The position numbers and the translations under genes were made by a program. A DNA stretch of 64,000 bases from Zingiber officinale (taxonomy: Eukaryota; Streptophyta; Magnoliopsida; Zingiberales; Zingiberaceae). The stretch spans positions 127,644,532-127,708,531 of the forward strand of contig NC_055996.1 of NCBI RefSeq assembly GCF_018446385.1, in the 5' to 3' direction. The notes under the pieces were generated by a model that worked only from the letters and a program-made list of their open reading frames with translations, had not been told where the DNA came from and made no database searches. Below, one piece after another: positions 34,101-44,565 of the stretch. Each line of letters opens with the position of its first letter. Positions within the stretch are counted from its first letter, which is position 1.

Positions 34101-34834
34101 TAGCCAAGATCACCGAGCAGATGGTCAAGAAGTTTATCTGGCAACATATCATCTGCCGGTTCGGCATCCCCCGTCGACTTGTTTCCGATAACGGGCGGCA
34201 GTTCGCGGGAAAGTTGCTCGAAGATTGATGCAAAAGCTATGGCATCGAGCAACACTTCACGTCCGTGGTGTACCCCCAAAGCAACGGTCAAGCCGAAGTA
34301 GCCAACTGAGAAATTCTTCGCATTCTGCGTGCTCGGCTCAACCATTTGAGAGGAAGCTGGGTGGATGAAGTGTCGGGCGTCCTATGGGCTATCCGCACGA
34401 CCCCAAAGGAAGGAACGGGCGTCACGCCATTCCATTTGGTGTATGGCGGCGAAGCGGTGATCCCGGTTGAAGTTGGGGTCGACTCCATCCAGATCCAGAA
34501 TTATGATGATGGTAACGCCGAGCTGAGGAACATGGAGCTGGATATGGTCGACGAGGAGCGAGCCAAGGCGTCCGTCCGGCTGATGGCGTACCGGCAAAGA
34601 ATGAAGCAGAACTACAACCGGCGCGTGATCCCTAGAGCATTCCAAGTTGGAGACCTTGTCTGGAAGAAAGTAAAGCCGGTCGGCGACGTCGGCAAGCTGG
34701 AGGCTCCTTGGGCAGGCCCTTTCAAAATCATCGAAAAGCTCCGCTCGGGTGCTTATTATTTGGAGGATGAAGACGGGCGGCGGCTAGATCGACCATGGAG
34801 CGCGAATCATCTACAGCAGTATCGAGCTCGGTGA
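31056..34834 (+). pseudogene. pol: Gypsy pol: protease, RT, RNase H x2, integrase
   Basis: A single frame with seven nonsense codons: 31796 TAG, 32465 TAA, 32531 TAA, 32567 TAG, 33056 TAG, 34226 TGA, 34307 TGA. Protease motif FIDTGSSVNIIF has its aspartate at 31220. Reverse transcriptase has RVCIDFRDLNKACPKD, MPFGLKNAGATYQRLM and YVDD at 32330-32341. The first RNase H follows (about 32700-33058). The second, archaeal-type RNase H starts at FVDGSS (aspartate 33155). Integrase shows HHCC (histidine 33797, CLSC 33911) and D, D, E at 34007, 34187 and 34295. Everything needed for transposition was once present. It ends LQQYRAR at 34834. Confidence 0.92.
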
Positions 34835-34937
34835 GAGGTGCGCTAATGTAATTTTACATATGTTTTGGTAGCCTATGTTCTTGTAATGCAGGAAGCAAAA
34901 TGATAAAGGATGGCAAATAGCTTCGCCGAACGGCAGT
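34835..34937. other. Short spacer after Gypsy pol
   Basis: Non-coding DNA between the pol stop and the tandem repeats. Nothing else recognised. Confidence 0.5.
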
Positions 34938-35520
34938 GTTAAAATTAGCCCGAAAGACCGTCGAGCTCCGACGTTAAAAATTGAGAGACGAACCGGCGTC
35001 TATAAACCCTCCGGCCGGAAGACCGTCGAGCTCCGACGTTAAAAATCGAGAGACGAACCGGCGTCTATAAACCCGCCGGAAGACTGTCGAGCTCCGACGT
35101 TAAAAATCGAGAGACGAACCGGCGTCTATAAACCCTCCGGCCGGAAGACCGTCGAGCTCCGACGTTAAAAATCGTGAGGGCGCCGACCGTCTATACCTCT
35201 CGGCGGAAGACCGTCGAGCTCGATGTTAAAGACGAGCAGACGTCTATAAACCCTCCCGGAAGACCGTCGAGCTCCGATGTTAAAATCGAGAGACGAGCCC
35301 TAAACTTACCCTTGGGAAGACCGTCGAGCTCCGACGTTAAAAATCGAGAGACGAACTGGCATCTATAAACCCTCCGGCCGAAAGACTGTCGAGCTCCGAC
35401 GTTAAAAATCGAGAGACGAACCGGCGTCTATAAACCCTCCGGCCGGAAGACCGTCGAGCTCCGACGTTAAAAATCGAGAGACGAACCGGCGTCTATAAAC
35501 CCTCCGGCTGGAAGAAGGCA
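34938..35520 (+). repeat. Tandem repeats, about 64-bp unit, about 9 copies
   Basis: Units share gaccgtcgagctccgacgtt and gagagacgaaccggcgtcta. Most are about 62-66 bp; three central units are shortened and diverged. Located between pol and the antisense ORF, where Tat elements often carry tandem repeats that can expand into satellites. Confidence 0.9.
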
Positions 35521-35854
35521 ATAAAGAATTATAGACAAGTACCCCAAAGGTACTCGCCGTGAATATCGTTCGACCGCCTGTACATTCCGTTCGGCCCAGT
35601 ACCCAAAGGTACTTCATCAACATCCAGTAGACAACCTCTTCTGTCGAAGCAGGACATATTCAGCCGAGCGGAAAAGTTACGCAAAATACTTTGTAAAAAT
35701 CCCTTTCGAACACAAGAAGGGTGTGATAAGAGGCGAGCGGACAGCGCACATATTAACTAGCAAAAGGATATTATATTAGAGAAACTAAAGCCGAGCAGCC
35801 ATATTACAAAAAAACGATAGTCTCTGGCCGAGCGGCCGAATTACATATAAACTC
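35521..35854. other. Spacer between tandem repeats and antisense ORF
   Basis: Contains two diverged tacccaaaggtact words (35540 and 35600). No gene. Forms the 3' UTR side of the antisense ORF. Confidence 0.45.
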
Positions 35855-38170
35855 CTACTCTATATAATCATAAAGAGTCGTGGGGATGTTGTTGAGAAGT
35901 GCCGCCTGATCCTTAGCCGGGATGACGGAGGACTCGGGAAGTTGCCCCTTGGACTTCAAGTAGTCTGTTGTAGCATTCATGGCAAGCTCGAAGGCCAGGT
36001 ACATCCGCTCGCAGACCTTCTCCGAAAATTCGGCCGAACGGATGTAATTTTGTCTTAGTGCAGCGACCCGGCCTGGTTCGGCCTCCTGGTATTCCTTAAA
36101 GGCAGCCCGGGAAGCATCGGCGGCTGCCTTGTGTTCTTGTATAGCCGCCTTGAGCTTTGCCACCTCATCCGTTCGGGCAACCTTCTCATTGGCCAGTTGC
36201 TCCATCAACTCCTTTACTCGCTGCTCCAGCCCCCGAGCCTCTACATTTTTCTTCTCTAAGTCGGAGATAGCCGTGTTCTTCCACTCGGTCGCCAGGCTTA
36301 TCTTGTGATCAAGAGATTTATTCACGCGCTCGAGCTCAGCCAAAGTGTGGGCCTGATCGGCCATCTTCTTCTGCTCGGCCGCCAACAAGTCTTGGGCTTT
36401 CTTCAGCTCCTTCTGCAGATCAGCGTACGAAGGGCCATGAGAGCCGGGTGGACCGCCTGCAGCCTTCAGTTGTCTTAATTCTTCGTCCACCATCGCTAGG
36501 CGATTGGAGACAGCGATCTCCTCCACCCATCTTTGACGAAAAAGAAAAGAAAGAAAAGAGAAGTTGTTAGTGGCCGATCGGAAAGAATGCATAAAAAACT
36601 TGGAAGAAAACGAACTTACCCCCTTGGCCTCTTGCATGTGGCTGTTGGCCAAATTGCGGAGGGGGATCATCGCGACGCGCGCCCGGGCGTCGGCCCACAT
36701 CTCAGCTAGGGGCCCCTTCAAGGTGATGGTGTGCTCAGGCGCAGTGGGCCGCTCGGACTCGGGTATAAGCTCCTCGGTGGGGAGATGCAGGGTGACCCTA
36801 ACCGTGCGACCATGACCGGGGATCGCCCGAGCGGAGGATGGAAGAGGATCAGAGGCCGGCGCCGAAAATTGAGATAAAATGGTTGAACGCTGAACTTGAC
36901 GGGGAGCGAGCGGAAGGACGCTGACAGGAATTGCCTCAAGAGGATCCGCCGGCGCGTCCAAGTGAGAGGGGGTCCGATCGGACGATATTGCCTCGACTGC
37001 TGGGGCTTTGCCTCGCGAATCAACCGTGGTCCGCTCGGGAGGATGGACAACAGATGTAGCCGAACGGAGGGGTGTCTCCGTGCGGCGCCGCTTTGGTTGG
37101 GGGGGGGGTTGTCCTTCTTCTTGAGCCGAGCCTTCCTCCCGAGCGGAAGGCTCTTGATGGCAGTTGTACCAGCCGCTGGCTCCGGGTGGGAAGCCTGAGC
37201 GGCCGACTCCCCAGCATGTGTCTGGCTCTCTCCCTCGTTGGAGCCGATCGGTTGAATGCCAAGCGTCTCCATTTCTTTAGCAGCCGTGACCTCGAGCGCC
37301 GCCGCCTTCCTCTTCAGAATGCCAGCCATCACCGACTCCATGACAATGTTTGTTGCAAAGGAAAACAGAGAAAATCAGTTAGCAATTAAAACGAATGCAC
37401 AAAGTAAAATTCTTACCAAAGCCACTCGGGAGGGGGGTTCTGATCGGACTCAGGCCGAATATGTACATAACCCCTTCCGGAAGGAACTTGTTGATGTCAA
37501 CCCGCAGGCCGGTGAGCATGTTGGCGGCATGAAGATAATCCGGCCGGGTCTTGAATCTTTTGAGTTCTGGGGAGAGAGGATTTCCGACCTGCCATTTGGT
37601 TCGGAAGGGAGCCCGCTCGGGAAGGCGAATGTAAAAGTAAAATTCTTTCCAATGCTTATTGGAAGAAGGAAGTTTATTGAAGAAAACCAAGCCGGGCCGA
37701 GCCTGGAACATGTAAGTGCCCGGCTCGGACTGTTTAGGGTAATAGAAGTAATAGAAGACCTCCGGTCGGAGGGGAATGTTATGGATTTTAAATTGGACGA
37801 CTACACCGCATAGAAGGCGGAAAGTGTTGGGAACTAGGCTCCCGAGCGGAACGCCGAAAAAATTGCAGACGTCAATGATGAAGGGATGGATCGGAAGTCG
37901 CAGACCGGCAGTGAACTGGTCACGGAAAACACAGAATGCTCCGTGCGGCGGTTTGTGTGGCCGAGCGGAGGCAGTGGGTAAGATGATTTCGAGATTAGAA
38001 GGGATGTCAAAACTATTTATCAAAATGTCGGCGTCGCCTCGATCGAAGCGCGACTCCATGGTAGTATACCATGGGCCGAGGGCTTCGTCTTGTGGATGAG
38101 AAGAGCTAGCCATTGTCCGAGCGGACGAAACCAAAAAAGATGAAAAAGGATAAAAGGTAGAAGATGGCAA
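35855..38170 (-). pseudogene. Antisense ORF of Tat element, two introns
   Basis: Reads opposite to gag-pol. Exon 1 (38170 or the ATG at 38112, MASSSHPQDEAL, to 37417) resembles the putative gypsy-type transposon domain found antisense in Tat elements (ILPTASARPHKPPHGAFCVF, FFGVPLGSLVPN). A donor ggtaagaa lies at 37416; the matching acceptor appears mutated (ttgcaa, near 37353). Exon 2 (about 37352-36620) encodes a basic, proline-rich linker, MESVMAGILKRKAAALEV, and is shifted in frame at a C run (minus strand, about 37110-37100). Intron 2 is 36619-36531 (gtaagt to tcaaag), 89 bp. Exon 3 (36530-35855) is a long coiled coil (LKKAQDLLAAEQKKMADQAH) ending TTLYDYIE. Role unknown even in intact relatives. 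Confidence 0.75.
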
Positions 38171-38758
38171 CGGAACAGTATCCCGAGTACGAAAAACTTG
38201 GGAAAGGAATGCAAAGAAAACCAGAGATAGAAAAGAAAAAGGGCCTTACTGAGAAGAATATAGGTTGAAGAAGAACAAGGAATCGCCGGAAGAAGCAGCG
38301 ACAGGATCGCCGGAGCACCGAAACACCAGAGGCGGCGGTTGAACTCGCGCAGACGTAAATGCGGCGAAGAAGAGAGAGAACGGAGATTTTATATGGTGAA
38401 GCCCGAGAGGCCTCAGCCGTTGGATCCAGGTCGCGAGAATCGGAGCGTGCATCGGGCCCTTGATTTCGAACCGCCTCGGTCTCGTCACCTTCGACGTCGT
38501 CGCCGTATGCTGACGTCAGCAATGCCACGTGACATTCCGCCAAGGGGGAGCATTTAATAAGCGCCTTATCGAGGCGCAGAGCGCGTGCTTGGCCTTAATG
38601 ACGGAGATTGGTGCAACTTCCGAGGAGATCCGAGGGATGGTCGCGTTGACTGGCGTTTTAGTTGCCCCCTTTATACCAGGCGGATGGTAGTTTCAAGACG
38701 CCGCTCGACTCAACTGATGGTCCAGTCAGTCGGACTAATCGCCTCCTTCGACTAGACT
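38171..38758. other. Non-coding region before Gypsy 3' LTR
   Basis: Would hold the promoter and leader of the antisense ORF. No confident TATA box for it was identified. Overlapping short frames look like chance. Confidence 0.5.
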
Positions 38759-38772
38759 TGAAGGGGAGGCAA
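38759..38772 (+). other. Polypurine tract of Gypsy element
   Basis: tgaaggggaggcaa directly precedes the 3' LTR. Confidence 0.85.
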
Positions 38773-39568
38773 TTGATCCGGCAGTAAGGAGGGGGGCCCC
38801 AAAGTCAACACCAGGTGGAGGTTAAAAGGTAAAAGGTCAACCAGAGGCTTGGCCGAGCGGATAAAGATAGAGGTGACCGGACGAATGTTCCGAGCGGAAG
38901 CAAAGATACCCTGGCGGGGAGTTGGGATTCCGACGCTCATGTTGAGCAGAGTCGTATGTCCGAGCGGGTAGCCCGCTCGGCCGAAGACATAAAATAGCAA
39001 CACTGCGAACAGTCCACAGAGCACACGACCAGGAATCTCCCGAGCGGACTAGCACAGACGACCGGCCGGAGGCAAGGGAACGACCGACCGGCCGGACTCT
39101 CGGCATGGAGTAAAAGAAGAAAAGGATAAGGGAACATCTTCTGACAGCGGGTATGTTCGACGAGCAAGCCATACGCAGGATCTTATGGCAGAGGGTTCCG
39201 CTGTCCCATCAGAGATGTACGCGGACTGTAGCAGTATGGTGTCAGGCAAGCTTTTCTGACAAGCCCTTACGGAGGTATGGGCTGAGGACACGTATTCGCC
39301 TCGGTATGTGTGCGTGAGCCCCTTCCCAGCTCTATATAAGGAGCCTCACACTTCGCCGGAGGTATGCATTCTGGCTTAGACAAAGCCACTTCTTTGTTGT
39401 CCACTTACCTGACTTGAGCGTCGGAGGGTCGTCGCCGGGAACCCCTTCCTGACCCGACTTTTTTGCAGGTTTACCGGAGCTCCATACGATCGGCTGGAGA
39501 TCTACATCAGCAACTAGGAGAGCGTCACGTGCCCAGCGTCCGTTGATTCATCGATTCGGACAAGATCA
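38773..39568 (+). repeat. 3' LTR of Tat-type Gypsy element
   Basis: Starts tgatccggcagtaagg, ends caagatca. Same length as the 5' LTR within one base. Confidence 0.92.
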
Positions 39569-39573
39569 ATAGA

Positions 39574-39600
39574 TTAAAAATTAAATATTTTATAATTTAT

Positions 39601-39648
<48 letters not shown>

Positions 39649-39963
39649 CCCATTCAATTTTTATGTACCGAATTCATGATTGACTTAGAGTCGGACAAAA
39701 CAAGTCTACGCTCCCAACCTTCCCTGCCCGGCGTCCAATTAAATTAAAATAAGTTATTCAATTATTTTGACTAATCATTGGCATCCAACTTTGGAATTGA
39801 ACAGCATGGGCCAGCCTTGACGCGTTAGGATCACTATAAGATTCTGTGTCGAATAATATTATAAATAATATAGGCGACCACTGAACAGCCAAAACGCTTC
39901 ACGCTGAGTTCTACGATCGGAGTCGGAGGCCTTCTATACTCGATCCGTCTGCTGCATCTGATC
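39574..39963 (+). promoter_or_regulatory. Stranded promoter of receptor kinase copy 2
   Basis: After a (ta)n run (about 39601-39643) the sequence matches the copy 1 promoter at 10195-11090: ttgacttagagtcggacaaa, atcactataagatt, TATA tataaata at 39860-39867, and cgcttcacgctgagttcta. Similarity stops at 39963, where Copia element C begins about 100 bp after the TATA box. The matching reading frame resumes at about 51530, so promoter and ATG are about 11.7 kb apart. Confidence 0.8.
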
Positions 39964-40529
39964 GGACTTATTTATAAGTTACATATAGGGATAATATAGG
40001 GATATGATCTGAATTTTTTAAAATAATTTAATTTAGATTTATTGAATTTAGTTATTGAATATAGATCTTATGTGTAGAATCTTTAGTTCCGTATTTATTA
40101 TTATTATATATGTATTGATAAAAGATGTTCAAAATATATATATATGGACTTATAGTCTCACATTTATTATTATCTATGGACTGATAATAAATGTCCAATA
40201 TATATAGGATTGATCCCCAATGGTTCAGGGTATCATCTTGACATAATTTTTTGTTCCCTATTGACAAGAAATTTTACAACGTCGTCATCCCTTAAGTTTC
40301 TTGGAAGACCTTCTTTTTTGCTGCATCTTCTTTCACAAAAATCAAACCGACAACGCTAAAGATAAGGATATAGCAATCAGGTTCATTGTCTATTATGTTT
40401 ATATATTTATTTTTCTTATGTAATATTTAATTAATGAAACGAAGATTCATACTCATATGTTCTTGTATTTCTTATATATGAATTTTTATATAATTTTTAA
40501 AATCCGCTTAGATTTTATAGGAACCATTA
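39964..40529 (+). repeat. 5' LTR of element C (truncated at its start)
   Basis: Aligns from ggacttatttataagttaca to ggaaccatta with the 3' LTR, including tggacttatagtc and ttcttggaagaccttc. It lacks the tgttggatataattatccct beginning seen in the 3' copy. Confidence 0.8.
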
Positions 40530-40543
40530 ATTGGTATCAGAGC
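40530..40543 (+). other. Primer binding site of element C
   Basis: attggtatcagagc right after the LTR; canonical initiator tRNA-Met complement. Confidence 0.9.
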
Positions 40544-42080
40544 CAAGGTTCTGTTTCATCATTTTTATTAGTAATAAAGTTTAAATTTTTCATCGATTTA
40601 TTATTTATATACTAGATCAAGTTTTTCTAGTTAATATAATTTTTTATCATCAAAAATCATAAGAGAAAAATTATGATAGATTTATTTTTAAATTTTTTCA
40701 TGTTTAGTTGAATACAAAGAAGGATGAAAATATATAATCACTGTTTAATTTAATTTTAGATAAAATTATAATAATTTAATCAATTAAAGAATCGAGCAAT
40801 CGATTACCGACGTTAAAATTTTAAATAGAAATTAAATTAACGGTCTTGAACCTACGTTAATTTTTAATGGATTAAGATTATAAACATTATGTAATCGATT
40901 AACATGTTTTTTTAATGAATGATTAATTAAACACGGTTAATATCAACCGTGTTTTATTAAATATATATATCCTGGTTCAATGCGAAACAGTACGTGAATA
41001 CAAACTGTTTCAATAAATAATAATAAAAAAATTTTACTGTTTCAAACAGTATGTCAATAATTAAAAAAAACAGGCGTTAAATAAATTTTATTCAATGATT
41101 AAGGGATTAAATAATATTATTTAATTATAAAACTTAAAAGAAATTTTTGATCTTTTAAAGGAAGATTCACGTAGGCATATATAGTAGACTTTTAGATCGA
41201 TTGAGATAATTATTTAGATTATACTAATCGATTATCATAAGGTATCAATGATTAATAAGCCTAATTTATGTTGTTAAAGTTGATTAAGTAATTTCTGTTC
41301 GAATAAAGTTCCTACGATTTTCTAGAGTCTATCTACATAACGTGCTACTAAGTTGAACTAATGTATTAGTCCAAAGGAAAACACCTTAGGTAGATTTAGT
41401 ATATTTTATGTTGGTAGACGTATATCTATGCTAAAAATAATCGGCCCAAAAGAAGATTACTTTTATGCCAGATATATTCATAAGGTAGCTTATAACTATG
41501 GAACAAAATATTATTTTGTTCAGATCATTCACAAAATATGTCGGCCCAAAGGAAAACATATTATGTGGCCGATTAAGGTTGTTGTGAGAAATGAACCAAA
41601 ATATTGTTGGGGTTGCAAGGTTATAAACATAGTCCCACATTGAAAACACATGGAAAAAATCATGGATTTATAAGAGAAAAAGATATCTCCATTGGCATGA
41701 GACCTTTTGGGGAGAGCCCAAGAGCAAAGCAATGAGGACCTAGGCCCAAAGTGGATAATATCATGTCATTGTGGAGATATCTAAATTTTTTTCAATCCTA
41801 CAAATATAACTCATATAAAGTATCATATTATGCGCACAATGGGTCGGCCCAAAGAAAAACACATTGTGTGACCAATTAAAGTTTGAGTTATATTAGAGAG
41901 TATCGCTAACAAATAATGTGTCAGTCTACAGGAAAATATATTATGTTGTACTTGTATCTCATAAAGAACTCATTTATATGCATTTACAATTTTAGTTTAT
42001 TTGCATAATTTTATATATTACTTATATGTTCTTGGCTTTAGTTAAATCGTGAGCTTAAATAAATTCTCTCTTAAATTTTA
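40544..42080. other. Leader of element C
   Basis: About 1.5 kb of AT-rich non-coding DNA between primer site and gag. The phrase ggcccaaaggaaaacayatt recurs with variation around 41365, 41440, 41540, 41845 and 41925, suggesting a decayed local repeat. No reading frame accepted. Confidence 0.5.
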
Positions 42081-42790
42081 GTGCAATTTGTAACTGCCAG
42101 CATTAATAACATCCTAACACTAACTGGTTCGAATTTTGCTGAATGGAAAGAATACATAACCGTAATCTTAGGCTGCATGGACTTAGACTATGTATTAAGG
42201 AATGATCATCCCATATCTCTGACTAGTGCTAGCACTATAGAGAAGAGGGCTGAATTTCAGCTGTGGGAGAAATGAAATCGTATGTGTCTGAGTATCACGA
42301 AGCTTTTCATACTGGCACCAATAAAGGGCTCAATAACGGATGGAGGAGATGCTAGGAGTTTCCTAGACCAATTAGCAGACTGATTCACCTCAAATAAAAA
42401 GGTCGTGACTACCACACTTCTTACAAAGTTGGTAATCATGCGGTAAAATGGTAAAGGAAACATAAGGGAGTACATTATGGAGATGCCTAATATAACAACA
42501 AGTATGAAAGCACTAAAACTCGATATATCTGAGGGTATGTTAGTGCATTTTGTTTTGATGTCCCTGCATGGTTCACTCTTTTTAAGATATCATATAATAC
42601 TCAAAAGGAAAAGTGGACATTGAATGAGCTTATAGCTCAATGAGTGCAAGAGGAAGGGAGATTAAAGATTGAGATATCTGAGAGTACTCACTTAGCATCT
42701 GATTCTCAAAGTGCGAGCAAGAAACAAAAGAGGATCAATAACAAAGGAAAAGGAAAACAAACTGCAGATTCTGGGAGTTTTCTTAACTTT
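42081..42790 (+). pseudogene. gag: Copia gag of element C, degraded
   Basis: SNFAEWKEYITVILGCMDLD marks the N-terminal Copia gag region. Several stops follow (first at 42273-42275), with later fragments in shifting frames (FLDQLAD, TTLLTKLV, REYIMEM). A basic stretch KKQKRINNKGKGKQ precedes protease. The expected zinc knuckle was not found. Non-functional. Confidence 0.75.
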
Positions 42791-44565
42791 GTTAGTTCGG
42801 AAGTCAATCTAGCTATTGTACCCATTGACACTTGGTGGATAGATACCGGTGCTACTACTCACATAAGTGTCACTATGCAGCGTTGTCTCAGGAGCCGACT
42901 TCTGCCTGATGGTGAAAGATACATCTATACGGTAAATGGAAAGAAGGCTAAAGTCAAGTCGATTAGTGTTTTTAGACTTTGTTTAGGAACCAATATTTTT
43001 CTAGATTTAGAAAATATATTTATTATACCATCTTTTCGATGGAATTTAATTTCAATTTTTTGTTTGGACAAATCAGGTTATTCTTATTTATTTAGAAATG
43101 AAATTTTTAGTATTTTCTTTAATTCAATGTTAGTTGGCAATGGTTCCTTGGTTGATAAGCTTTATAAATTAAACACCTTTACTCCTACAGTTGACAACGA
43201 GATAATGCATAGTATAGGTATACTAATGAGAATTCTTCCATGTTATGACATACGTGTTTAGGACATATATCCAAACAATGCCTGGAAAGGTTAATGTCAC
43301 ATGGAATTCTCAATTCCCTTGACATGTCAGACTTTGATATCTACATAGAGTGTGTTAAGGGGAAGACCACTAACAAAGGAATAAGGGGGCTAGCCGTTGT
43401 AGTGATGTTTTAGAGCTAATACATATGGACATTTGTAGACCATTCCTTAAGGTATCTTGGAATTGACATACATATTTTATTAACTTCATAGACGATTATT
43501 CCAGATTTGGCTATCTGTACCATATTCATGAGAAATCGCAATCTTTGGACATGTTCAAAATTTTCAAAGTCGAAGTTGAACTTCAACTAGGTAAGAAAAT
43601 TAAAGACGTCTGATCCAACAGTGGAGGTGAATATTACGGTCGATATGATGGATCAGGTGAATAATGCCTAGGACCTTTAACGAATTACCTTGTTGAGTGT
43701 GGAATTGTGGTTCAGTATACCACGACTGATACACTTAGTCAGAATGGTGTAGCTAAGCGTTGCAATCGAACCCTAAAAGACATGGTAAGAAATATTATGA
43801 CTTTTACTTCTCTACCAGAGTCCTTGTGGGATAAAGCACTCAAGACTGTAGTTTACCTACTCAATAGAGTACCTAGTAAGACAGTAACTAAAATCTCATT
43901 CGAGATGTGGATGGGTAAGAAACCTATCATTAGGCACTTACACGTCTGGGGTTATCCAGCTGAAGCTAGGCCTTACAAGCATAATGAAAGGAAACTGGAC
44001 TCAAGAACGGTTAGCTGTAATTTTATAGGATACTCTGAGAAATTAAGAGGGTATACATTTTATGATATCTCTAATAGATCCTTCTTCAAAACGAGAAATG
44101 TCAAGTTCATTGAAGACAGTGGGAGTAATAAAATCAGGGAAGTATCTTTTGAGGAAAACATTGGCGATCCTCCTGTGGTTACTACTAGTGTGATCAGCAG
44201 CGGTGTGGTTACCATACCGTACATTATGGGCATTACACATCCAGTGAGCGTAGTGAACCAAGATATTTCCATGACATCTCCAATGCAATTGGAGAAGCCT
44301 GCCACTGAAATTGAAGTATTGCCTCATATTGATGAGCAAGTACTTTAACCACCTCAAAGACAAGTGCATTTAAAGCGATTCATAAGGGAACAGAGAACCA
44401 CGAATTCTCGTGATTATGTTTATCTTCAAGAGCATGATTTTGACATAGGGTTGGAGAGTGATCCTATATCTTTTTAAGAAGTCCAACAATATTCTAAGCC
44501 TGAAAGGTGGATTAACGCCATGCAAGAAGAGTTGAAATCTATGGCAGACAATGACGTTTGGGAAT
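42791..44565 (+). pseudogene. pol: Copia pol of element C: protease, integrase, RT start
   Basis: Protease motif WWIDTGATTHIS has its aspartate at 42842. A frameshifted integrase follows: SHTCLGHISKQCLERLM region near 43270, HMDICRPF near 43424, DDYSRFGYLYHIHEKS near 43490, SNSGGEYY near 43615 and NGVAKRCNRTLKDMVRN at about 43740, then the GKKP motif region (MWMGKKPIIRHLHVWGY). Stops and shifts break it. Reverse transcriptase begins MQEELKSMADNDVWEL and is cut by the solo LTR at 44566. Confidence 0.85.

Larger units (their letters stand above)
28836..39568 (+). mobile_element. Tat-type Gypsy retrotransposon with antisense ORF
   Basis: 10.7 kb element. LTRs 28836-29630 and 38773-39568 are nearly equal in length (795 and 796 bp) and differ at roughly 20-25 positions by hand count. 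Flanks are atagg (28831-28835) and ataga (39569-39573), a target duplication with one mismatch. Order: LTR, primer site, gag, protease, reverse transcriptase, RNase H, second RNase H, integrase, tandem repeats, antisense ORF, polypurine tract, LTR. The two RNase H domains, primer site and antisense ORF are typical of the Tat lineage. It split the promoter flank of receptor copy 2. Nonsense codons make it non-autonomous. Confidence 0.92.

Noticed and set aside
37256..37813. 185-aa plus-strand frame
   Set aside because: Opposite strand of the Tat antisense ORF; the minus strand carries the recognisable domain and splice sites.
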